From: Trachemys scripta elegans | Taxonomy: Eukaryota > Chordata > Testudines > Emydidae | Assembly (NCBI RefSeq): GCF_013100865.1 | Contig: NC_048306.1 | Location: 53,103,002-53,167,001 of the forward strand | Length of the DNA stretch: 64,000 nucleotides | Reading direction: 5' to 3' | Notes under the pieces: generated by a model | Databases searched by the model: none | Seen by the model: only the letters and a program-made list of their open reading frames with translations | Told to the model about the DNA's origin: nothing | Shown: piece by piece, positions 43,167 through 54,286 of the stretch | Numbering within the stretch: position 1 is the stretch's first letter | Layout: each line of letters starts with the position of its first letter | Made by a program: the position numbers and the translations under genes

Positions 43167-43286
43167 AGTGGACTACATCCACCCTGATTGAATTGGCCCT
43201 GTCAACACTGGTTCTCCACTTGTGAAGTAACTCCCTGCTCTCCATGTGTCAGTATATAATGCCTGCATCTGTGACTTTCACTCTAT

Positions 43287-43327
43287 GCATCCGAAGAAGT
43301 GAGGTTTTTACTCACGAAAGCTTATGC
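43287..43327 (+). ncRNA. Hammerhead-like motif in inverted arm
   Basis: The core is CCGAAGA, then A, a perfect GTGAG/CTCAC arm, GAAA, GCTT, ATGC. It is antisense to the RT gene because this arm is inverted. Confidence 0.4.
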
Positions 43328-43389
43328 CCAAATAAATCTGTTAGTCTTTAAGGTGCCACCAGACTCCTTGTTGTTTGTGTATAGAGGCA

Positions 43390-44427
43390 GAGTGGCTGCA
43401 GCTGGGGGCCTTTGCACATGTTATACACCATAGCAGGGCTCAGCCTCAGATCAGATTAGGCTGGCATGAAGGGGCGACTTCAGAGCAAGCCCAGGAGAAG
43501 GTCCATAGAACCTATGATTACCTAGATTCAGGGGCTCAAACCTTATGTCTGCCATAGGCTGGAGTAGGGGCTGTGAATGGATTGCAGGAGGTGCATTTTG
43601 CTTTAAGAAGGTACAGCAACACTATCTAACTCTGGAACTTTTATAATCTGGAACATTCTGGGTTGGCAAAGTTCAGCAGTTTGCAGCTAAGCATTGAATT
43701 ATACGTGCAAACAAATTGAAAAATGTTCTATTTACTTGGTCTCTGTGATACCAGGGCCTGCTCCTGCTGTTCCTTAGAATTCATGACAGCACATTTGAGT
43801 TCTTCATGAGCACTGCTTATTCTTTATTCCTTTGCTGACTCAGCCTTATGGGAGTTGGGAGAAAACGTCCATGACCTTTTGTAATAACAACTCACATTGA
43901 TAAAGCACCTTTTATGCCCAAGACTGTAATTACAGAGATGGAGGATTTAGCATCAGAAAAGAATGGCTAAATATACACACACACAAACAAAAGGCTGCCT
44001 TTCTACTTTAGCCTCTTTCACTGAACGCATTAAGCTGCTGATCCCAGTTTAATTCCATTAGCTGCACCAGTTAAACCAGGTTTGAATTTGGAATGTGTAC
44101 AAGGTTTTAAGATTGCCTTATTAATAGTCATAGGCTTCAAGGACAGAAACGACCTGTTTGAGGGTGGCTTGCCCTTTAAGGAGCATTGGGCCCCACCTGT
44201 AGCTAATCAGCTACTGCACAGTTGATGCTGTGAGACCAGGAGTCAGGTGATGAAGATCACCTGGTATCCAAAAGAGACAGAAAGTAGTTGTGCTGGAAAG
44301 CTGTGGAGAGTAGATAGACTCCTGCAGAAGATTCTGGTGTAGGGTAAAAGAACCCTATTTATATACAACTCTTAGGGAGGGGAGATGATCTGCCAAGGTG
44401 AAAATTGCAGAGAGCAGACCAAGGAGA
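43390..44427. other. Intergenic, nothing assigned
   Basis: I see no gene or repeat that I can name. Confidence 0.6.
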
Positions 44428-44530
44428 AAGCTCATAGAATATCAGGGTTGGAAGGGACCTCAGGAGGCCATCTAGTCCAACCCCCTACTCAAAGCCAGAC
44501 CAATCCCCAACTAAATCTTGACTCCCAGGC
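44428..44530 (-). repeat. CR1 LINE 3'-end fragment
   Basis: It reads 'tcatagaatatcagggttgg' then 'gaagggacctcaggaggcca' and 'ctagtccaaccccctactca', the antisense of the CR1 3' end. Confidence 0.85.
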
Positions 44531-45195
44531 AGGTAGCCTGCAGGATGCAATCCAGTAGGAGGATCAGAAGACTCTAGTTCAAGGGAAGGAATGCGACTGA
44601 GGTCGTGGACAGTTTCATTTTAAAGACATAAAACTGAAGCTGTGAAGAACAGAGTGTAGAATCCTGAGGTTGGAGTGTTCGTCAGTGTATGGGCTGGTGA
44701 GCTAGCACCCAGTACCCTTCTAACTTCTTATGTAATAGAGACCACAAATTTTCACTCAGATTCTTGTATCTTGGGTGAAGTAGAGCATTTCTTAAAGATT
44801 TCACATGATGGAGAATCCATCACACCCGTTGGGATTTTGGTCCCATGGTTAATTTACCTGCATTGTAAAAAGCACGTGCCTCCTTGGAGTTTAAATTTGT
44901 CTAGTTTCTATTTCCAACCAGTGACTTCTTTTATGGCTTTGCTAGATAGATTAGAGAGCCCTGCAGGCACTCTGAGATTATGAAATGGAGTTTGCCATGT
45001 AAAATGTAACATCTCACTGAAAGATGGGAAATTCAAACTGTCCCCTAGTTTTTGGTTATTGATACCTGCAGACCTTGAGAGCTGTAGGTTGTCTTGCTGA
45101 TCAGGCATGTGTGGCTTAGCTGCAGTCACATGAGCCTGTAGACCAGTTCAGGTAGAGGGAATCCGACCACTCTACAGTGGAGTAGTAGTCTGAGG
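44531..45195. other. Intergenic, nothing assigned
   Basis: No gene. A short run near 44800-44960 may derive from an old CR1-like repeat but is too weak to call. Confidence 0.5.
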
Positions 45196-45203
45196 GAATA
45201 GGG

Positions 45204-45599
45204 CAGGGGTGGCCAACCTGTGACTCCGGAGCCACATGTGGCTCTTCAGAGGTTAATATGCGGCTCCTCGCATAGGCGCTGACTCCGAGGCTGGAGCTAC
45301 AGATGCTAACTTTCCATTACAGGTGCTGTGGGGTGCTCACTGCTCAACCCCATGCTCTGCCCCAGGTCCTGCCACCACTCCACCCCTTCCCCCAAGCCTG
45401 CCATGCCCTCGCTCCTCCCCACCAGAGCCTCCTGCGCACTGCAAAACAGGAGGCATGGGGAGGTGCTGATTGGTGGGGCTGCCGGTGGCCAGGAGGCATT
45501 GGGGGCTGGAGTGGGGTAGCAGATGGGGGGCTGCTGACATATTACTGTGGCTCTTTGGCAAATTCTGGCTCCTTCTCAGGCTCAGGTTGGCCACCCCTA
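45204..45599. mobile_element. hAT-type MITE, 396 bp
   Basis: The inverted ends are CAGGGGTGGCCAACCTG and TAGGGGTGGCCAACCTGAG. A perfect 8-bp duplication GAATAGGG flanks it (45196-45203, 45600-45607). Confidence 0.93.
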
Positions 45600-45607
45600 G
45601 AATAGGG

Positions 45608-46400
45608 GAAGACAGATTTCGCAACAAATGAAGCAATGGCACTTCAGTGACCTAATGTCAAGTAAAGCCATCTGAAATGCAGCAGCATTAAACATAAGCC
45701 ATGAGACAGAGTACCAAACTATATTTACTGTATACAGTAGTAAAGGACAACAAATAATGTACAAATTGGTGAATAAACTATGAGCTCTAACAGAATATCC
45801 CACCCTAGCCCATATACAATAAAATGAAAAAGAAAATAAGGACTTTTCCCAGCAGATTTCAAGCAAAGAGATGATCTAATGTTGTCAAATTGGTCAGGTA
45901 AATATAAAAGGCAGATAATGACCTAATCAAGCAGCAATGGACAACCTATTGAAGGATAATAAGATGACCTTTTTAAAATTTCATTTGGAGTAGAGCCCAA
46001 AACTTCATACAGAACTGAAAGTCACCACACAAATGCATTTAAAATTCAATACATTTTTGGGAAGCAGCGGAGCAGAATTTTCTCAGAAGAACCTTAAATT
46101 ACCTTTTCAAGGTTTTTGTGCTTAGCAATCTTTTAATAGCTCTTCTGCACATACAACTTGGCCATAAGCTTATCAAGAGTCTGTTTGTTAGAGGTTTTGG
46201 TTTGTTTTATGTAAGACCACATTTATCCATAAGAAACATGTACTGAAAGAAACCAGAGGCCACATATTTACTAGTACCAAGTGAGTAATAATGATACAAC
46301 TTTTATGTTTGTATTAAAGGGGATGATAGGGACAAGGTACACATTTTTTTGCCCATCACCTAGTAAACCGATAGTGAGCTGTGATGATGGACTTTTTTCT
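45608..46400. other. Intergenic / possible distal SUMO3 3' UTR
   Basis: It is AT-rich with no repeat that I can name. Confidence 0.5.
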
Positions 46401-46401
46401 T

Positions 46402-46407
46402 TTTATT
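46402..46407 (-). terminator. SUMO3: Candidate SUMO3 polyadenylation signal
   Basis: The minus strand reads AATAAA here, about 755 nt downstream of the SUMO3 stop. An ATTAAA at 46132-46137 is an alternative. Neither is proven. Confidence 0.35.
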
Positions 46408-47161
46408 CTTATGGAACATAATACACTAGTCATGAACACTAGTAGGTTTGGTCTAGCATTCTGGTAATAACTCAATTGCTGACATTAATTCTGGGCAATT
46501 CTCTCATTTTTGCTTTTTAAAACTTAAATTTCAATCTATTTTATCAGATTATGACAAAGCACATGTACATTTGCAATATTTAAACATTTACTCTATACTA
46601 AGCCTCATATCTGCACGTACAGTCCTTGTATCATAGGTTTTAAGTTTTACAATAATAACTGTGTTTACAACACATAGTAAAAACTTTTAAATCAATAATC
46701 TTTTCTTCCCTTCACTTGCCCTATTGTAGGAGGAGATTTTAAACTCACTACTGAAGTGAGGATATATTTACATGATTAGAATTATGCAGTGGGGCAATAA
46801 TACAACAAGAGTCAGGAATGAACAATCGTGTCCTAGAATATAGGTGGATACTCAGGCCACAGGTTTATATAAACAAGGTAACAGCAGACAGACAACCCAT
46901 ATTTTACTTAAACTGAAAAGTTAATTCCATTTGGCCCAATTTAAGATGTAGATTAATCCCTGCAGATACAGTTTTGACTTGCACACGCAGTATGTCAGAG
47001 GGACAGCAGAACAATTTTGGTAAATGTCCTCTAAAGTTTTAGAAGAATCCTGTGTGATTGGCATGTTCATTCATTACTATTTAATAGCAAATCCAAGGAC
47101 AGATGAGAAAGTGAGGTGTGACAAGGGTCTTTAAATTCCTCTTCCCAAAAGGACAGCATGT

Positions 47162-47224
47162 TTAACACACTCCACCTGTCTGCTGTTGAAACACATCAAT
47201 AGTATCTTCATCTTCCATCTCCAG
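47162..47224 (-). CDS. SUMO3: SUMO3 last exon
   Basis: It encodes LEMEDEDTIDVFQQQTGGVC and a TAA stop. The acceptor is caacag. Confidence 0.96.
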   Translation of the reverse strand: MEMEDEDTIDVFQQQTGGVC

Positions 47225-50200
47225 CTGTTGGATTAATATACACATATTTTAATATATACATAGCTATACATTTTAAAAGGGCATTTAGTTCTTGCACCGT
47301 TAATAGCATTACTCGTTAAGAAGCAGTGTTTAAATTTAAACTTTAATGCTTATTAAATTCCCCTCTCCACCCAATCAGAAAGCAACATCACCCCCTTCAC
47401 CACAGTGTCTTCCCAGCTCCAGTCACAAGTTATCTTGGTCTCCCTTCAGCCAAGACATTCCAGGCTGACTGACACTGTGTTGGGAAACAAGATCCCAGAT
47501 TTAGGCAGTAAAGTAGAGTCTAAGATCCAAGGCATTAAGGGCTTCATGTCAGTCTATGCTTTTCCTTTAGTGTCAATACTCAGCACAGATTGTTCCTACT
47601 CGACAGGGCACAACTCTGGCCCTCCATTCCCACCCCTGCTCCCCACAGTCTCAGGCTTGGTCTACACTTAAAAATTAGACCAACCTATCTTCATTACTCA
47701 GGGCAGTGGAAAATTTCAGGCCCTGAGAACCATAGTTAGGTCAAAATGACCTACGCATGTCTACACCAGGGGTCAACAGAAGGATTCTTCCATTAACCTA
47801 GTTACCGCCTCTCGGAGAGGTGGATCACCTACATCCACAGAAAAACCCTTTCTGTCAACATCAGGAGCATCTACAGTGTTACCGAGGCACAGCTGAAGCA
47901 CCACAGCTGTGCCGCCGTAGTGTAAACATACCCTGAGTATACTTCCCCAAGAAGTCTGGGGCAAGATTCTCTGCTCTGCTTCCTCCTCGCTAACTGCTAA
48001 AGGTGTGGTTTCTGTTGATTTAATCTACAGATCTCCCCAAACTTGCAAATCAAACCTTTATTCCACTCCCAGCCAACTTCTGCAGCGGTGCACTTTGAAC
48101 AATTGTGCAGTTCAATTTGTCTTCTGAACAGCAAGGGTTTGTAACTAATCTCAACTAACCACTGTGAACAGTTATTCACATGAGTAGTACCATTAATTCT
48201 ACAGGGATTATACTCTGTGGGCACAGAAAAAGTTAGTTTTTTCAGCAAGCCATCCTGGGGTCCACTCCAGTCAGCTGCAGTCAGGGTGTTCCTTTTCAGC
48301 CTAGATTATCTCTCTCATAGTTTTCACATCCAATTACAAAATAGCTTTGTAGGGCATTCCCACAGCCAGAACAAACCAGTTTGGTCAGTGATTTATTGTT
48401 CTCTCTCAACTCCAAAGGAGGACTCATTAGTCCAATCCACACCATCCAGAATATTTCTGGGTTTTGTTTCTTGTATTCCCTACCACAGGCCTTGTCCATA
48501 CCAGGAATTTTCCTCCATGAAATTTATCACTATAGCCAATACTGATTCAGCTTCAGCAGTGGCAGAAATGGTGGTAGCACTAGCGTAGACAAGGCACCAG
48601 CAGCCACCTGTGTTTTAATCATGTTATTGTCTATACCTACTCTGCGCATGGTTCGTAAGACAATCCTTAAAACTCTGGCAGCTATTTGAAGCCATGTCTA
48701 CACTAGTACTCTCACTTGCTAATTGGGTCAAGCTCCACCAGTGGTAACAATTATGAAAAATTTTAAAGAAAAAGAAATCCTACTACACGTTTTGGGAACT
48801 GCTGGGCCTACAACACAGATACTATTCTATCAAAATCCCACCTAAAATAGTTTTCTCTAGGTGCAGACACATCTAAAAAATATAGAGTTCTACTACAGTT
48901 ATTACAATGTATTTTCGTACCTGTGCAGGCGTGTCAGTTTCATTAATTGGTTGTCCATCAAATCTGAATCTAATCTGTCTCATTGACAAACCCTGGAAGT
49001 TAAAATAATTAACATGAGCTATGGAGTTCTTACTTTGCAATCCAAATAAAATAAGTTTATGATTAGGAGCAAGTATTTGCTATAATGTGTAAAAATCAGA
49101 ATTCAGAAGATTTAAAGTGACAGAAGAGCTATATTTATGTTGTAGTATATGATTCGACCCAGATGTCAAAATTTTAAGTTAGTCTGATGTCCCAGGGCAG
49201 GCACTGTATGATCAGGACATCTACAGTAGAATCTAAGAGTTATGAACTGATCAGTCAATCACACACCTCATTTGGAACTGGAAGTACACAATCAGGCAGC
49301 AGTAGAAGAAAACAAAACAAAACAACAAAAACATCCCCCAACAAACACAGTACTGTATTAAACGTAAACTACTAAAAAAAATAAACAGAAAGCAGCATTT
49401 TTCTTCTGCATAGTAAAGTTTCAAAGCTGTATTAAGTCAATATTCAATTGTAAACTTTTGAAAGAACAACCATAATGTTTTGTTCAGAGTTATGAACATT
49501 TCAGAGTTACAAACTACCTCCATTCCCAAGGTACTCATAACTCAAAGGTTCTACTGTATTTTGGTATAGCACATGTCCCCTGCACCTGGCAGTATGTAGC
49601 TTTCTGTTGAGTGGGAGAAGGAAGAGTAAGCTACCAGAGCAGAGTGATGCAGGGGGATAGAGAGGCAGCAAAAAACATTAAGGGTGGGGGGGAAAAAAAA
49701 GAGAAAAAACAAAAGGAAAAGACAGACAACTACTTTTCATCTTCAAAACACTCTGCAAACTTCTTAAACCTCACTTCACACGTGTCAGGTGGATAAGGAT
49801 TTTATATACGTTATAACACTGAGGTTAAGAGGTCTAAGGCAACAGAGGGAATTAGCGTCAGAGCCTGGATTACAATTCAGGAGTTCCTGGCCCCTAGTAC
49901 CAATTTTAGAGAACCAGGAGCGCTGGATGAGGAGAAAGTCATTTTGATTAAAGTATAACTGAAACCAAATTTTTCAAACCTGAGAGAGAAAGTTAGGCCG
50001 CAAAATCCATATTCTACCATACTTCCATATAATGGGGTCTACTCATCTCTGGAACATTGGTATTTAACACATTTTATGAAAAGAAGTAAAAGTTTCCATA
50101 ATGACAATGTTTTTCATAAGGTAAGTGATCCTATTGACTCTCAGGCAGCAAAATAAATTTATTATAATACTACAACATATAAAAACTGTGTTTAACACAT

Positions 50201-50333
50201 GTACCTGTCTCTCACAATAAGCCTTCATTAGTTTGCTTAGGGGTGTATGCCTTTTTATTTTGAACTGCACCACAGATCCATCCTGGCCAGCTACTTTTAG
50301 ATTGATATGGTCATTCTCTGTTTTTACTCCTTC
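47162..50333 (-). CDS. SUMO3: SUMO3, small ubiquitin-like modifier (partial: first coding exon absent)
   Basis: The visible CDS is complement(join(47162..47224, 48921..48992, 50205..50333)), all phase 0, encoding 87 residues from EGVKTENDHINLKVAGQDG to QQQTGGVC. It has the ubiquitin-like fold, the ψKxE acceptor motif VKTE that lets SUMO2/3 form chains, and the di-Gly end followed by only Val-Cys. The single Asn in TENDHINL marks SUMO3; SUMO2 has two. Human SUMO3 as I recall carries a longer tail after Gly-Gly, so SENP cleavage here would remove only two residues. The first exon (expected MSEEKPK) was not found up to 64000, so intron 1 exceeds 13.6 kb or the exon lies past the edge. SUMO is joined to Lys of nuclear proteins by SAE1/UBA2 and UBC9. 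Confidence 0.96.
47654..47933. mobile_element. Harbinger-type MITE, 280 bp
   Basis: Ends 'ggcttggtctacactta' and, from the right, 'gggtatgtttacactacgg'. Inner stretch 'cctacatccacagaaaaacc' is as in other family members. Confidence 0.65.
48489..48720. mobile_element. MITE fragments (Harbinger-like)
   Basis: 'ggccttgtccataccagg' at the left and 'tagcgtagacaaggcacc' near 48580 look like inverted ends. 'agccatgtctacactagtac' near 48690 starts another piece. Both are degraded. Confidence 0.4.
48921..48992 (-). CDS. SUMO3: SUMO3 middle exon
   Basis: It encodes GLSMRQIRFRFDGQPINETD then TPAQ. The acceptor is ttccag and the donor gtacg. The RFRFDG strand helps to bind SUMO-interacting motifs. Confidence 0.97.
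49224..49556. mobile_element. Tc1/mariner (Tigger-like) MITE, 333 bp
   Basis: Inverted ends CAGTAGAATCTAAGAGTTAT and CAGTAGAACCTTTGAGTTAT, with TA on both sides (49222-49223, 49557-49558). The centre is A-rich. Confidence 0.88.
49790..49925 (-). repeat. MIR SINE fragment
   Basis: Wording 'aacactgaggttaagaggtc' and 'gcgtcagagcctggattaca' then 'caggagttcctggccccta' fits MIR. Confidence 0.7.
50205..50333 (-). CDS. SUMO3: SUMO3 exon EGVKTEN-CERQ
   Basis: It encodes 43 residues, EGVKTENDHINLKVAGQDG to MKAYCERQ. The acceptor is ttgcag and the donor gtacat. It contains the chain-forming Lys of VKTE. Confidence 0.97.
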
Positions 50334-50599
50334 CTGCAAAACAAAATGTAAAGATGGACATCACTATTTATTAATAAAAGTTACCCTAAGAATTTGGAAA
50401 AGACTGATAGTAATTTAGCAAACTGTTGCAAAACAGAAGCATTCCTTCCTATAAATAAAGGTTTGATGTTCTCCACAGCACACAAAGGAAAAAAAAAAAA
50501 AACTCAAGTTTTGTGTTTGCCTCTGAGACTTGCAGGCAAATAGGTAAAAGCAAGAAACTTTAGAACAAATTACTAAAAACTGAACAAATTCCAACATTT

Positions 50600-50790
50600 A
50601 CATCTGCAAACTCAGACCATCCTGAGGGGAAGTTAGTAGATTATTTATACTCAATGGCAAAACACTAAATTAACACAGAGTTAAGGTTACTTGATGATAT
50701 GTCATGCAGAACACGGAGTTGAGCAAAACTCAAACCTCTGAAAACCAGGAAATGCACAGTTAAGTGTGCATGGGCAACCTTAACTTTGCT
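50600..50790 (-). repeat. Degenerate repeat of the 60-61.5 kb family
   Basis: 'atggcaaaacactaaattaa', 'cacagagttaaggttacttg' and 'aaaaccaggaaatgcacagt' recur in the same order at 60208-60310. Confidence 0.6.
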
Positions 50791-51241
50791 CTCTTTCAGT
50801 AATGCCCCAATATGCCCCATTAACACAGGAACCTTTACTCTGCCAACCCCACAGTTGCTGAAATTACTCCTGGAGGGGGACGGGGTTTCTGCGCCCCTGC
50901 AGGAGCACAGAATTCACACGACCTGCATTTTTCTGTGCTCCCGTGCAGAAAAACACACACCAAAAAAAAAAAAAAAAAATCTGCCAGAGGACATGCGCCT
51001 CTTCCCTGCCAGCGCGTCTGTTCCAGTGTGCCTGAAGCAGCCTCAGAGACAGGGGAGAGGGGCTGGGCATGCATGCCTGGCTGATCGCCGGCGGGGGCGG
51101 GGCTGGGCATACGTGCGTTCCAACAAGCGAGAGAGAGACTCTGTCCCTCTCTCTTGCGACTGCAGCTCTCTGGCGTGTAACGGTAGGGCTTTTTATTATG
51201 CAAGAAGCACGCTAAAGGCACAAATGAAGCAGCCTGCCTGA

Positions 51242-51519
51242 GGGCTTGTCTACACTGGCACTTTACAGCACTGCAACTTTCTCACTCGGGTGTGAAAAAA
51301 CACCCCCTGAGCGCTGCAAGTTCCAGCGCTGTAAAGTGCCAGTGTAGACAGTGCACCAGTGCTGGGAGCCACTCTCCCAGCGCTGGAGCTATTCCTCTCA
51401 TGGAGGTAGGATTTTTAGAGTGCTGGGCGAGCTCCCTCCCAGTGCTGCGCCGCGACCACACAAGCCACGTTAAAGCGGTGCTGCGGCCACGCTTTAACGT
51501 TGCCAGTGAAGACGTGCCC
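51242..51519. mobile_element. Harbinger-type MITE, 278 bp
   Basis: Ends GGGCTTGTCTACACTGGC and, from the right, GGGCACGTCTTCACTGGC. A TGA triplet on both sides (51239-51241, 51520-51522) is a perfect 3-bp target duplication. Confidence 0.85.
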
Positions 51520-52267
51520 TGAGTTAATTGATCTCATTCTCTGAGGCACAAATGTAGCTGCATGCCTATTGTTCCTATTGTTAATTAACTGTTCCCATTC
51601 TCAATCAATTCTCCCAGGAGCATAAAATTTGTGAAAGTTTTAAGGCCAGAGTGATGTAAAGAAGTCTTATCATAAATGACAGTAAAGGGATCCTCAGCTA
51701 GGAAGATCTTATGTACCTTCTCACTTTTTTCCTGTGCCAAAGTGGCACAATGAGGTTAGATTACAGCTCAGGATTTATTTTACTTACCTATTTAAAAAAA
51801 AAACAAAAAACAGACTTTGAGGGCAAATAAAACATTTACCAGGCAGTCAATAAAGGCCCCATCTACACTGGCAATTTTCTGCCCAGTAAAGCGGCTTTCT
51901 GTGCTGTAACTCCTGAGGTGTACACACTGCCAAGCCACTTAGTGTGCAGAAACTGCGCAGCTATAGCTCTCTTAAAAAAAAAAAAAAAATCCACCCTGAC
52001 AAGAGGTGTACAGCTTTCTGCGCCAGGGCTACAGCGCTGTGGTGCCAGTGTAGACACCATGGCAATTACAGCGATGTGATTGGCCTCCAGGAGGTGTCCC
52101 ACAATGCCTGTTCTCGCCTCTCTGGTCATCGGTCTGAACTCTACTGCCCTACCCCCAGGTGACCAACCGTCATTCCCACCCCGTATGTTCCTTTGCAAAT
52201 TTGAAAGTTCCCTTCCTGTTTGCTCGGTGATGTTTGCAGTGGTCTCAGCACATCTTTCCAGGTGGCT

Positions 52268-54029
52268 ATGCCTGCTCCACACACCAGCCGATCCCCCGCT
52301 TGGAGCAATGCCGAGCTGCTGGACCTCATTGGCATTTGGGGAGAGGAAGCTGTGCAGTCTCAGCTGTGCTCCAGCTGTAGTAATTATGATATCTATGGAC
52401 AGATTTCTAGATGCATGATAGAAAAGGGCCATGACCGGGACACACTGCTGTGTAGGGTAAAAGTGAAGGAGCTGCGGAACGTCTACCATGAGGCGTGGGA
52501 TGCAAACCGCCGCTCTGATGCTGCGCCCACGAGCTGCCGATTCTACAAACAGCTGGACGCGATACTCGGTGGCGACCCCACCTCAACTGCAAAGGCCCCT
52601 GTGGATACTTCATTGGCTCACGTGCCAGTGGAGAGTGGATCGAGCCAGGAGGAGGAAATCTTGGACGAAGAGCGGGAGGGGGACCCAGAGGATGGCTCGG
52701 AGGCCAGAGATGCATGCAGTCGGGAGCTCTTTTCTACCCCGGAGGAGCCTAGCCAGTCAGAGCAGTAGGATCTTGGTGAAGCGCAAACAGGAGAGGAGGC
52801 CCCTGGTAAGTGGATCTGATTTCAGGAATTGCTGAAGCAAGTTGTTGGGGGCAGGAGGGTTGCAGAAAGCAGGCTTTTCTCCCACCGCATGCCTAGTCTG
52901 AGCGGCAGAACAGGCTGTTGATAAGACTCCCTCACTTCACGGGAATCTCCCTCAGAGATCTCCAGGAAACTCTCGTGGAGATACTGGGCAATCCGCTGCC
53001 GCAGGTTCCTCGCCAGAGCTGCTTTGTTTCTTTCCCCTTTTAACGGTAACTTTCCCGCGCCACTGTGCCATCACGGGGAGACAGGGGACCATTGCTGCAC
53101 ACAGGCAAGCTGCATAGGGGCAGGGTGGAAGCTGCAGGCTTGGAGAAGACCCTTCCTTGATTCCCTGCTCACCCTCAGCAGCAAGATATCTTCCATAATG
53201 ATCACCTCCTGTGGAAAGTGTGGGGACAGGAATGATTATCAGGCCCACCCAACAGGGCTGGCTCTCCCCAAGAGCCACGTGCCCACTGTACAGCAGGGTC
53301 CGGGAAGAGTGATTCACCCTGGCCCTGCGGCTACTCACCATTTTGGGGGTCTTGTGGCTCGTGTGCTTGCATGGGGTCAGCCAGTTAGTGACAGGTGTGT
53401 GAGTACTGACTGTGTTTTAAAGCACTGAATCAGTGTTGTCTGTGTTGCAAAAAATACTGCTTCTGTAAAATGTTGCATTTAAACTTCACAGAGATGACCT
53501 TGGGAGGCCAGCCTCCCTTATCGGCAGCAGAACGGCTGTGCAGAATTAGAAAGCGGCCATGAAGAACTAAGGAGGACTTTCTCCGTGAGGTTATGATGCA
53601 CTCTGACACAGAGAAACAGGAACTGAAGGAGTGTCGGGACAGCAAAAAGAGGGACCGAAAGGAGAACGCAGCACACCAGAAAGAAGCCACAGAGCAGCTC
53701 TTAAACGTTATGGAGCACCAAGTGGACACGCTCCAGGCAATACTAGCTCTTCAAACCGAGCAGCTCCGCACCCGCCCTCCCTCCCCTGCAGCCGCTGTCA
53801 CAAAACTCTTTCCCATGCGCCTCCCCCACCAACACACTTATCAATCTCCTGGCTCCACTCTCTACCCACAGCATTCCACTCCTCCTTCCTCACAGTCCAG
53901 CAGTGTGGACTCCCAATACCCACTGCACTCAACACCCATCCCCCTGGCCCTGCTGAAGTACAGCACCCACTACATTGTACTCTAAAGGAGAAGGTTGGGT
54001 ATGATCCCTGTACATACACAAATCTGTAG
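52268..54029 (+). pseudogene. Harbinger Myb/SANT-like DNA-binding protein, copy 2
   Basis: Exon 1 is open from ATG 52268 for about 166 codons: SPAWSNAELLDLIGIWGEEA is the Myb/trihelix-like start, then a helical segment (ELRNVYHEAWDANRRSD), FYKQLDAILGGDP and a Glu-rich acidic tail. A TAG at 52766 interrupts it shortly before a gtaagt donor (52806). Exon 2 starts after 'cttcacag' near 53493 and has a charged coiled-coil-like part (EKQELKECRDSKKRDRKE, then LLNVMEHQVDTLQAILAL) and a Pro-rich end. A second stop lies at about 53560. Role: end binding and nuclear import of the transposase. Confidence 0.8.
52890..53208 (-). pseudogene. Extra Harbinger exon, antisense within the Myb intron (copy 2)
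   Basis: It begins after a 'ttccacag' acceptor-like site with EVIIMEDILLLRV and ends RNLRQRIAQYLHESFLEI then EGDSREVRES, matching copy 1 residue by residue in these blocks. The middle (CPYAACLCAAMVP, AQWRGKV) matches copy 1 in a neighbouring frame, and a TGA interrupts the first frame, so this copy is broken. Position and order equal copy 1. Confidence 0.55.
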
Positions 54030-54286
54030 CTGTCCGGGGACCCCTCCTCCTCTGGAGACCTTCCCTTTCCCCCCTCCCCCTCCCTGCTGATGTATTATTG
54101 TTGTTTGACTCTCTCTTTTAATAAAAGAATTGTGTTGGTTTGAAAGCAATCTTTATTCTATTAAGTGAAAGCAAAAAGAGCACTGCAAAGCAACATGCAA
54201 TTATGTTAAACCCCCCCTGTTTCATCATGTTCACTAGACACCTCCTAGCATTACAAGCACTGCAATCCTTAGCATAGCAGCAAATA

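Larger units (their letters stand above)
41533..43375 (-). mobile_element. Penelope-like retroelement with inverted terminal repeats, 1843 bp
   Basis: A perfect 14-bp duplication TGTGTATAGAGGCA flanks it (41519-41532, 43376-43389). About 220 bp at each end are inverted copies: the sense 3' end (41533-41778) reappears inverted at 43168-43375. The 5' part of the RT gene is missing and its place is taken by the inverted arm. The sense strand is minus. Confidence 0.93.
47225..48920 (-). other. SUMO3: SUMO3 intron before last exon
   Basis: It holds one clear MITE (47654-47933) and weaker MITE-like pieces at 48489-48720. Confidence 0.9.
48993..50204 (-). other. SUMO3: SUMO3 intron between middle and EGVKTEN exon
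   Basis: It holds a Tigger-like MITE and a MIR. Confidence 0.9.

Noticed and set aside
50835..51241. Open frames of 128 and 151 codons near an A-run, and CpG-rich sequence as a possible SUMO3 first exon
   Set aside because: The sequence belongs to an interspersed repeat and no MSEEKPK-like start with a donor is present.
52952..53341. 129-codon minus frame as an intact host gene
   Set aside because: It is the shifted middle frame of the extra Harbinger exon in copy 2, not a host gene.
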